From Proteobacteria bacterium SPGG2 (lineage in GTDB: Bacteria; Pseudomonadota; Gammaproteobacteria; Acidiferrobacterales; SPGG2), in the NCBI GenBank assembly GCA_001643475.1, contig LXTK01000189.1:1-9255 (forward strand): a DNA stretch of 9,255 nt, in the 5' to 3' direction. Of this stretch, positions 1 through 4,716 are shown piece by piece; within the stretch, counting starts at the first letter, position 1, and each line of letters opens with the position of its first letter. The notes beneath the pieces were generated by a model, which was not told the origin of the DNA, did no database searches, and was given only the letters and a program-made list of their open reading frames with translations. A program made the position numbers and the translations under genes.

Positions 1-50
1 ATCGACGCTGGAAGTGAAAACTTTAGGGGTTTCAATGGTCTGAGCGGCTC

Positions 51-70
51 TTGCCGTCATAGTACGGCAA
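51..70. repeat. Short perfect inverted repeat (stem-loop)
   Basis: A 7-bp perfect inverted repeat, TTGCCGT and ACGGCAA, encloses a 6-base loop. There is no T-tract on either side, so it is not a typical intrinsic terminator. It lies just beyond the terminator at 105-130, near the left edge of the window, where no convincing gene is seen. Its role is unknown. Confidence 0.35.
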
Positions 71-104
71 CCATGAGCGGTGAGGAGTCGGGGTTGGGGC
101 ATAC

Positions 105-130
105 AAGAAAAGGCCTGCACGTGTGCAGGC
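105..130 (-). terminator. Rho-independent terminator (minus strand)
   Basis: Read leftward, the sequence forms a stem GCCTGCA/TGCAGGC with loop CACG, followed by CTTTTCTTG. This is a GC-rich 7-bp stem with a short T-tract, as expected for an intrinsic terminator of leftward transcription. It lies just after the recognisable part of the membrane-protein remnant. It shares the AAAAGGCCT start with the hairpins at 355-386 and 2372-2399. Confidence 0.6.
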
Positions 131-139
131 TTCATAACA

Positions 140-343
140 AGGCTGCTGTCGCTTAGTTTTCTCGATGATGAGGTAGGCAGTCAGGGCACCCATGCTAATC
201 GCTACGAGGTCCCAAGGATCAAATGTGCCGTACAAAAAGTAATCGACGGTATGGTTGATGATCCTCAGATTCTCGGGACCTGAGGATAGGTCGTGCAGAT
301 CGTACCTAGCGTCTACGGCTAAACCAAGAAAGTCTTGTGTAAA
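140..343 (-). pseudogene. Remnant of a small membrane protein (C-terminal part)
   Basis: The minus-strand frame here encodes a peptide with a strongly protein-like C-terminal part: a hydrophobic segment containing GTFDPWDLVA and MGALTAYLII, then a basic end (EKTKRQQ). The pattern resembles the last transmembrane helix of small uncharacterised integral membrane proteins with a TFD..D motif; I do not recognise the exact family. No start codon or ribosome-binding site precedes it, because the frame emerges from the terminator and 3' end of the Sel1-repeat gene. In the same frame there is no stop until position 32, so the frame reads through the terminator at 105-130. Another frame stops (TGA) at 136-138, just before that hairpin. 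This suggests 5' truncation plus a frameshift near the end, but it could also be a chance open frame. Confidence 0.35.
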
Positions 344-344
344 C

Positions 345-386
345 ACAAAAAAATAAAGGCCTATGCCGGTTGGAACATAAGCCTTT
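345..386 (-). terminator. Rho-independent terminator at the end of the Sel1-repeat gene
   Basis: Leftward, AAAGGC pairs with GCCTTT, extended by ATG/CAT after a small internal loop, and is followed by ATTTTTTTG. The T-tract is clear. The last codons of the Sel1-repeat gene lie inside the hairpin. The hairpin resembles the terminator after the intron-containing tRNA (2366-2399), and both are preceded by the same GGGCCCACCAA sequence. Confidence 0.65.
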
Positions 387-744
387 TGGGTTGGTGGGCC
401 CTCTGCGCTATGCCGTCGCCTCGGGCAAACATTAGGCCAAGGGCGTATTGGGCCGCAGCATCCCCGCGCGTCGCCGCTTGGTGCCACCAACGGGCTGCTT
501 CCATCATATTCCTTACTACTCCCTCACCTTGCGCATACAACAGCCCAAGGTTGAACTGTGCGTCGGTATTGCCTCCAACTGCGGCCTTGCGCCACCAACG
601 AGCGGCCTTAAGGTTATCTAGCGCGACAGCCGTCCCCATCGAGTAGGCTAGCCGCAGATAACGAGGATAAAGGAGCGCGAGAATTGCTTCAGAGAATTGA
701 TCAGGCGCTCGTGGCGAAGTGATTCGTACTCCCACCGTGGTCAC
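361..744 (-). CDS. Short Sel1-like repeat protein, probably truncated
   Basis: This 127-residue product starts with GTG, preceded at good spacing by a GGAGGAGGG purine run, which is why I chose this start. Sel1-like repeats (paired alpha helices) are visible: a partial or diverged one around residues 28-59 (MGTAVALDNLKAARWWRKAA), a complete one around 60-95 (AQFNLGLLYAQGEGV, then AARWWHQAA), and the first half of a third at 96-114 (AAQYALGLMFARGDGIAQ). The third repeat stops abruptly and the last 13 residues are encoded by a tRNA-3'-end-like sequence and the terminator hairpin, so the protein looks cut off. There is no signal peptide or membrane segment. Sel1 repeats generally mediate protein-protein contacts; partner and function cannot be inferred here. 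It stands alone, ending in its own terminator. Confidence 0.6.
   Translation of the reverse strand: MTTVGVRITSPRAPDQFSEAILALLYPRYLRLAYSMGTAVALDNLKAARWWRKAAVGGNTDAQFNLGLLYAQGEGVVRNMMEAARWWHQAATRGDAAAQYALGLMFARGDGIAQRAHQPKRLMFQPA
391..401 (-). repeat. 11-bp copy of the tRNA 3' end (direct repeat, distal copy)
   Basis: TTGGTGGGCCC here is identical to 2405-2415, the 3' acceptor end plus encoded CCA of the tRNA (GGGCCCACCAA read leftward). In both places a terminator hairpin starting AAAGG follows within a few bases. No T-loop sequence precedes this copy, so it is not a second tRNA. It may be the distal attachment-site scar of an element that entered the tRNA 3' end, or the product of a local duplication. 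Confidence 0.4.
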
Positions 745-1053
745 TGTAGATTCCCTCCTCCCGGCTCGAACGCGACCGACCCTATTTCCTATTGCCCGTA
801 ACCAGCATCGTGGCCATTCCGATCTCTAGCAGTGTGAGTATTTCACAGCCCCGACCGGTAACTGGTCACAGTAACTACACGATCTCCTAGGTAGAGTGGT
901 AGCCGTAGGTCAGCCCACGACGGGTCACTTACTTTCTTTGTGGTGGTTCCCTACTAAGTACGCAGCGATAGCTCATATAGGCGGGACCGCACAAGCCTGG
1001 CGTTAGCTGACAGGTTAACGCAAAAATGTTTCAGATCAAAAAGGAGAGTCAAA
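745..1053. other. Intergenic region between divergent accessory genes
   Basis: These 309 bases separate the leftward Sel1-repeat gene from the rightward gene at 1054, so promoters for both should lie here. I see no convincing gene. Two symmetrical elements stand out: GACCGGTAACTGGTC at 853-867, palindromic apart from one G/T position, and a stem-loop at 1000-1021 (GCGTTA/TAACGC, 10-base loop). I could not assign a good -35/-10 pair. Confidence 0.5.
1000..1021 (+). promoter_or_regulatory. Stem-loop upstream of the orphan gene, possible operator or leader hairpin
   Basis: GCGTTA and TAACGC form a 6-bp perfect inverted repeat around a 10-base loop, 32 bases before the ATG of the gene at 1054. 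The position suits an operator or a 5' leader hairpin. Nothing else supports a regulatory role. Confidence 0.25.
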
Positions 1054-1725
1054 ATGGTTGCAACATTGGAGAAATCTAATGAGCTCGATGAGTTTAATCT
1101 CGACGAGGTTAGTGAGGTAGAACCATTCCGTGAGGACGAGGAGAACGAAGAGTTTTCCAACGAAAACGCGGAAGGTGATGAGGCGCTACGGCTTTTGGAG
1201 ACGCCTGTCAAGCTTCCTGAGAAAACTAACGGGAAAGATTGGGGCTGGCTCGATGAGCATCGGCACTTTGGAAGGTGTAATTTTGAAGTCGGTGTTCCCA
1301 ATTATCCACCGCTCACGGGTGGTTTAAGAGCGCAGATCTACGAAAATGGCAGGCCGACAAACAGCATTATCCGCGCCGACAAGGAATGGTCGGTCAGAGC
1401 GCACTGGTATCTGAAGGGCGCACTGAAGGATTGTATCTGCGGATACTGGTGTCTCAATTTGTTCGGAGAGTCCATTGGCCCGGGTCCTGAGTTTGTCATA
1501 CCGTATCACAGGAAGCTCATCCCGCTGAGACCTTGTGGTCGTGGTCATTATTTCCACGAGATCAAAGTCCGGCCGGGTTACATCACACCTAAACATTGCT
1601 CGGCCCCTTATAAGCTGGTCGTCGGTGTTACATACATCACACCCTGCAAGATAAGGGGCCCAATGGCGGGATTCTGCGAGCTACCAACTGTTCAATTCTA
1701 CGAGTCCAACAAGAGATTCACCTAA
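1054..1725 (+). CDS. Orphan protein: acidic N-terminus plus Cys-rich, probably beta-rich domain
   Basis: The ATG is preceded by AAGGAGA at good spacing, so the start is well supported; the product is 223 residues. Residues 1-49 hold 19 Asp/Glu and look disordered. From about residue 85 the sequence alternates short hydrophobic stretches and turns, as in a beta-sandwich: ADKEWSVRAHWYLKG (108-122), ICGYWCLNLFGESIGPGPE (128-146), PYKLVVGVTYITPC (185-198) and GPMAGFCELPTVQFYE (202-217). Eight cysteines (75, 127, 129, 133, 161, 182, 198, 208) all lie outside the acidic tail. The second and fourth blocks recall a family of uncharacterised bacterial proteins I have a sense of but cannot name. There is no signal peptide or membrane helix, so it is probably cytoplasmic unless exported by a leaderless route. 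It is monocistronic, followed by the large stem-loop at 1739-1779. No function is proposed. Confidence 0.85.
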   Translation: MVATLEKSNELDEFNLDEVSEVEPFREDEENEEFSNENAEGDEALRLLETPVKLPEKTNGKDWGWLDEHRHFGRCNFEVGVPNYPPLTGGLRAQIYENGRPTNSIIRADKEWSVRAHWYLKGALKDCICGYWCLNLFGESIGPGPEFVIPYHRKLIPLRPCGRGHYFHEIKVRPGYITPKHCSAPYKLVVGVTYITPCKIRGPMAGFCELPTVQFYESNKRFT

Positions 1726-2023
1726 GCACTAGTATCACGCTGGCCCCGGCGGCACACCTATGGTGCCATTGGGGCCAGCAACCTAACGGCTTGGACTGCA
1801 CAATATTTCGGAGATAGGTACGGTGATCGGAAACAGAAAGCTCAAGATCGCAGGTCGCGAAGGTGTGACCGGCGCATGAAAGCAAGGCGTGATCGATCAG
1901 ATCGCCGCAACATGTTTCGTTGGGAACCTCAAAAAGACGATCGGCGCGAAGGCTACGGTCGCCGCCCGGAGGACCAAGTATGGGATGCGGTCCAGTCCAT
2001 GTTTTGAACTCGCAAGTTTTCAA
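1718..2023 (-). pseudogene. Possible remnant of an endonuclease/exonuclease/phosphatase-like gene
   Basis: The minus-strand frame contains DLIDHALLS followed about 20 residues later by VSDHRTYL. This spacing and wording resemble the C-terminal end of endonuclease/exonuclease/phosphatase-fold enzymes (a ...iDyil.S... segment, then SDHRP with its catalytic Asp-His). The upstream part of the frame has no recognisable domain, a complete enzyme would need more than 200 residues, and no ribosome-binding site is evident. At most this is a decayed 3' fragment; chance resemblance is quite possible. Confidence 0.2.
1739..1779 (+). other. Large two-tier stem-loop downstream of the orphan gene
   Basis: GCTGGCCCC pairs perfectly with GGGGCCAGC (9 bp). 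Inside, GGCAC pairs with GTGCC around a 7-base loop. It starts 13 bases after the stop codon, where a terminator or 3'-end stabiliser would be, but no T-tract follows on either strand. It could be a processing or RNA-stabilising hairpin, or a factor-assisted terminator. Confidence 0.5.
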
Positions 2024-2365
2024 TATAGAACTTTCTTATCCAACCTCCATTGTTTCCTCACACACAACGAAGACCAGGTCATTGATCCGTACGCCTACCT
2101 TCGGTTAGTTGTGACGGTAGGTTGCTATGGATAGAGATCACGGTCCAGCTACGGATCGTCGCACGAGACCAGTTCTTCCGCTAGCACGCTTGTGAAACGA
2201 TCAGGTCGTGTCCACATATTTATCGCGAGACCCCTTCGCTAGTTTTTCACAATCATGCTGTAACCGAGTTTACAGAGGTATCAGCGACCGTTTGGGTCAG
2301 AAGAGCACTCGAGAGCGAGCCAGTAAAAACAAGCCAGAGATAGTTAGTGACGGTGTTCCAGAAGT

Positions 2366-2399
2366 AAAGCAAAAGGCCTACGTTCACACGTAGACCTTT
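2366..2399 (-). terminator. Terminator of the intron-containing tRNA
   Basis: Read leftward, AAAGG-T-CTACGT and ACGTAG-G-CCTTT pair around a GTGA loop (11 bp with one mismatch), then TTGCTTT. It begins seven bases after the encoded CCA, the normal place for a tRNA terminator. It is nearly symmetrical (A-run and T-run on both sides), so it may also stop rightward transcription. Confidence 0.75.
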
Positions 2400-2405
2400 A
2401 ATCTT

Positions 2406-2720
2406 TGGTGGGCCCGGTAGGACTCGAACCTACGACCAAGGGATTCACTTGGTCCAGTATTTCTACTGGGAGTGGACTATCTCATCACCCTCAACCGGCG
2501 TTGTTAGGGTGCGGGACGCTCTGTGCCTGTGATTAAGAACACTAAAGTTCTCAGGTAGTCTCTGCACCTTCCGGAGGTGTACCCCCGGCTTGGCTCAGGG
2601 TTGCCATCAGCCGAACTGTTAAGGTTTCCCTGAATTCATCCCGTTCATTTCACACCTTTCAGTGTGAACACACCTTATTTAAGATGAGTCCCCTGCTCTA
2701 ACCAACTGAGCTACAGGCCC
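2406..2720 (-). tRNA. tRNA-Ile2 (anticodon CAU), interrupted by a group I intron
   Basis: Exon 1 (2720-2684, 37 nt) has acceptor GGGCCTG, D-arm GCTC/GAGC, anticodon-stem strand GGGGA and loop start CTCAT. Exon 2 (2445-2406, 40 nt) has AA, stem strand TCCCT, variable loop TGGTC, T-arm GTAGG-TTCGAGT-CCTAC, acceptor CGGGCCC, discriminator A and encoded CCA. Joined, they make a standard 77-nt cloverleaf with a 7-nt anticodon loop CUCAUAA; the only non-Watson-Crick stem pairs are G.U. The CAU anticodon fits tRNA-Ile2, whose C34 TilS converts to lysidine so that it reads AUA. The GGACTCATAATCCCTTGGTC-type arm and the position downstream of rpoD favour Ile2 over elongator tRNA-Met; the D-arm and paired acceptor end argue against initiator. 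The gene follows rpoD by 99 bases on the same strand and ends at its own terminator. Confidence 0.93.
2446..2683 (-). ncRNA. Self-splicing group I intron (238 nt) in the tRNA anticodon loop
   Basis: The intron catalyses its own excision by two guanosine-initiated transesterifications. P1 joins exon CAU (2684-2686) and intron CUU to AAG-GUG (2676-2671), with the U.G wobble at the splice site. P2 is TTCACAC/GTGTGAA. P3 is CGGGATG (2643-2637)/CGTCCCG (2518-2512). P4 is CAGGG (2632-2628)/CCCTG (2600-2596), with J4/5 AAA; P5 is CC..CAG/CTG..GG. P6 is a short CC/GG pair capped by an 8-bp CCGG-rich hairpin (2588-2571). P7 is GACTA (2560-2556)/TAGTC (2479-2475). P8 is CACCCT/AGGGTG. P9 is CCAGTA-GAAA-TACTGG (2469-2454). 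The last base is G (2446), the omega-G. Core, splice site and host tRNA match the Azoarcus tRNA-Ile(CAU) intron (IC3 type). An extra hairpin lies between P7 and P3. There is no open frame for a homing endonuclease. Confidence 0.93.
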
Positions 2721-2730
2721 AAACCGGGAT

Positions 2731-2736
2731 ATTCTA
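2731..2736 (-). promoter_or_regulatory. Possible -10 box for the tRNA
   Basis: TAGAAT (5 of 6 matches to TATAAT) ends 10 bases before the first tRNA nucleotide, a normal distance for a tRNA promoter. No good -35 box is found 16-18 bases upstream. Read-through from rpoD is therefore also possible, since no strong terminator separates them. Confidence 0.3.
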
Positions 2737-2776
2737 TCAGCTTTTTAGCTAACACTTGCTACTGGACTCTAGCCTT

Positions 2777-2789
2777 GTCGCTACGCGAC
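2777..2789 (-). other. Small hairpin between rpoD and the tRNA
   Basis: GTCGC and GCGAC pair perfectly around a 3-base loop, 31 bases after the rpoD stop codon. No T-tract follows, so termination here would be weak. Together with the same orientation this allows rpoD-tRNA co-transcription. Confidence 0.35.
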
Positions 2790-2819
2790 CCCACTTCAGG
2801 CCCGCAGCGGCAAACAGCT

Positions 2820-4643
2820 TTACGAGTCGATGAAACTGCGCAAATGATCAGAGCGGGCAGGATGTCGTAGCTTGCGCAAGGCCTTAGCTTCAATCTGACG
2901 AATGCGCTCACGCGTCACATCAAACTGCTTACCGACTTCCTCCAGTGTGTGATCGGTATTCATGCCGATACCAAAACGCATCCTTAGGACCTTGGCCTCA
3001 CGTAGGGTGAGGGTGGCTAAGATTTCACCGGTAGCGCCTTTGAGCCCTGCGCCCGTGGCTGCATCGGGTGGTGCAACCGTGTTCGCATCTTCGACAAAAT
3101 CGCCAAGGTGAGAATCCTCATCATCACCAATGGGTGTCTCCATCGAGATCGGCTCTTTGGCGATCTTCAGCACCTTGCGGATCTTATCTTCTGACATATC
3201 CATGCGTTGCGCGAGTTCTTCTGGCGTCGCTTCACGTCCCACCTCTTGTAACATCTCGCGCGAGATCCGGTTTAACTTATTGATTGTTTCAATCATATGC
3301 ACCGGAATACGGATGGTGCGGGCTTGATCGGCGATCGAGCGCGTGATCGCCTGGCGAATCCACCAAGTCGCATAGGTCGAGAATTTGTAACCACGTCGAT
3401 ACTCGAACTTGTCTACCGCCTTCATCAAGCCGATATTGCCTTCCTGGATAAGATCCAGAAACTGCAAACCACGATTCGTGTACTTCTTGGCGATAGATAT
3501 GACGAGCCGCAGGTTGGCTTCTACCATTTCCTTCTTGGCGCGGCGTGCTTTGGCCTCTCCAATCGACATACGCCGATTGACCTCCTTGAGTCGTTGAATC
3601 GGCATGCCCGTGCGCTCTTGAATCCCAGCTAGTTTCTTCTGCGCTGCGTAAATCGTGTCCGCATATTTTTCGATGACGTCCTTATCGCAGTCTCCAGATC
3701 GCATAATCTTCTTTACCCAACGACGGTTGGTGCTGTTGTCTGGGAAACTCTTGATAAAGCTCTTTCGGGGCATCCTCGCCTTCTCAACGCAGATTGCCAT
3801 GACCCCTCTTTCTTGTACGCGCGCCTCGTCAACCAAAGACCGTACTTGGGCAACTAATGCGTTGATTTGCTTGGGCACAAGCTTTAGCTGCAGAAAGTCG
3901 TCGGTAAGTCGCTTTTGTGCGCGCACTACCTCAGGGCTGTCATAACTCTGCTTGGCTATGGCCTTAGTCAAGTTCGTATGCAACCGGCGGATTCGCGTGA
4001 ATCGCATCATAGCTTCTTCACGGACCGCACGCAGATTTTCCTCGACATCGTCGTCGTTGTCCTCCACATCACCTGCTTCGAGCGGGTTATGGACCTGTGG
4101 AATTGGTGCGTCCACCGCATCTGGATCAATAAAACCAGAGATCAAGTCGGACAGACGCACTTGCTCGTTCTCGCACAACGCCATCAGTCGCAGAAGTTCG
4201 CTAATAGCAGCTGGGCAAGCGGCGATCGCTTCTGTCGTCTGTCGAATCCCATCTTCGATACGCTTGGCGAGCTCGATTTCACCCTGACGCGTCAGCAACT
4301 CAACCGTACCCATTTCACGCATGTACATGCGCACCGGGTCCGTGGTACGCCCGAACTCGCTGTCAACCGCGGAAACGAGTACTTGCTCGGCCTCTTCCAC
4401 CACTTCCTCGTCTGCGGAGGTGGCTGCTGCCTCGGTCTTTAGCAACAGCGCGTCAGGGTCTGGGGGCTCATCGTAGACATCGATCCCCATGTCGTTGATC
4501 ATGTTCACTACCGCCTCAATCTGATCGGTGTCGTGAACGTCCTCCGGGAGATGGTCATTAATCTCTCGGTAGGTAAGGAAGCCCTGCTGTTTGCCCTGGA
4601 TTATGAGTTTTCTAAGCTGGGAGCGTTGGGTTTCTTGATCCAT
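2820..4643 (-). CDS. rpoD: RNA polymerase sigma factor RpoD (sigma-70)
   Basis: This is the primary sigma factor: it directs core RNA polymerase to -35/-10 promoters of most genes. I place the start at the ATG giving MDQETQRSQLRKLI, which aligns with known gammaproteobacterial RpoD starts; the same frame opens 32 codons earlier but that extension is not RpoD-like and overlaps dnaG. The 607-residue protein shows region 1.1 (about 1-80, GFLTYREINDHLPEDV), region 1.2 (DPVRMYMREMG at 102-112), a long acidic non-conserved insert (about 131-370) typical of proteobacteria, regions 2.1-2.4 (about 372-446, including NLRLVISIAKKY and YKFSTYATWWIRQAITR), region 3 (about 447-525) and region 4 (about 541-604, with the helix-turn-helix around EEVGKQFDVTRERIRQIE). 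All are intact. It follows dnaG by 73 bases, and the tRNA lies downstream. The ribosome-binding site is weak. Confidence 0.98.
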   Translation of the reverse strand: MDQETQRSQLRKLIIQGKQQGFLTYREINDHLPEDVHDTDQIEAVVNMINDMGIDVYDEPPDPDALLLKTEAAATSADEEVVEEAEQVLVSAVDSEFGRTTDPVRMYMREMGTVELLTRQGEIELAKRIEDGIRQTTEAIAACPAAISELLRLMALCENEQVRLSDLISGFIDPDAVDAPIPQVHNPLEAGDVEDNDDDVEENLRAVREEAMMRFTRIRRLHTNLTKAIAKQSYDSPEVVRAQKRLTDDFLQLKLVPKQINALVAQVRSLVDEARVQERGVMAICVEKARMPRKSFIKSFPDNSTNRRWVKKIMRSGDCDKDVIEKYADTIYAAQKKLAGIQERTGMPIQRLKEVNRRMSIGEAKARRAKKEMVEANLRLVISIAKKYTNRGLQFLDLIQEGNIGLMKAVDKFEYRRGYKFSTYATWWIRQAITRSIADQARTIRIPVHMIETINKLNRISREMLQEVGREATPEELAQRMDMSEDKIRKVLKIAKEPISMETPIGDDEDSHLGDFVEDANTVAPPDAATGAGLKGATGEILATLTLREAKVLRMRFGIGMNTDHTLEEVGKQFDVTRERIRQIEAKALRKLRHPARSDHLRSFIDS

Positions 4644-4670
4644 TCGTGGGTTATCCGGCCTCGGGGTTGG

Positions 4671-4699
4671 AAAATAGAGAACTCTACAGTATATCTCAA
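4671..4699 (-). promoter_or_regulatory. Candidate sigma-70 promoter for rpoD in the dnaG-rpoD gap
   Basis: TTGAGA (5 of 6 matches to the -35 consensus, 4694-4699) and TATTTT (4 of 6 matches to the -10, 4671-4676) are separated by exactly 17 bases. This would start a transcript about 20 bases before the rpoD ATG. An alternative -10, TATACT, lies at 4688-4693. An internal promoter would let rpoD be expressed apart from rpsU-dnaG, as is known in E. coli. Confidence 0.45.
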
Positions 4700-4716
4700 A
4701 ATAGCGTCTAAACGAA

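Larger units (their letters stand above)
1726..2405. other. 680-base region without a convincing gene
   Basis: Between the orphan gene and the tRNA no frame on either strand combines a ribosome-binding site, sensible length and a recognisable family. It holds the large stem-loop at 1739-1779, the weak endonuclease-like remnant (minus strand, about 1800-1905) and, at its right end, the tRNA terminator. No integrase, transposase or recombinase fragment could be recognised. Confidence 0.5.

Noticed and set aside
954..1301. Ser/Leu-rich 115-codon minus-strand frame over the start of the orphan gene
   Set aside because: It is the complement of the acidic Glu/Asp-rich coding stretch, which automatically gives Ser/Leu/Phe-rich translations.
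2045..2110. Minus-strand peptide VGVRINDLVFVV resembling the C-terminal end of M24 aminopeptidases
   Set aside because: Only about 20 residues lie between stops and no other part of such an enzyme is present; chance resemblance is the simpler view.
2262..2405. Hydrophobic minus-strand frame (LYFWNTVTNYLWLVF) below the tRNA
   Set aside because: It begins inside the tRNA terminator, has no ribosome-binding site and matches nothing I recognise.
3068..4533. Several open frames of 60-175 codons on the plus strand opposite rpoD
   Set aside because: They are antisense shadows of a clearly conserved gene, with no ribosome-binding sites or family features.
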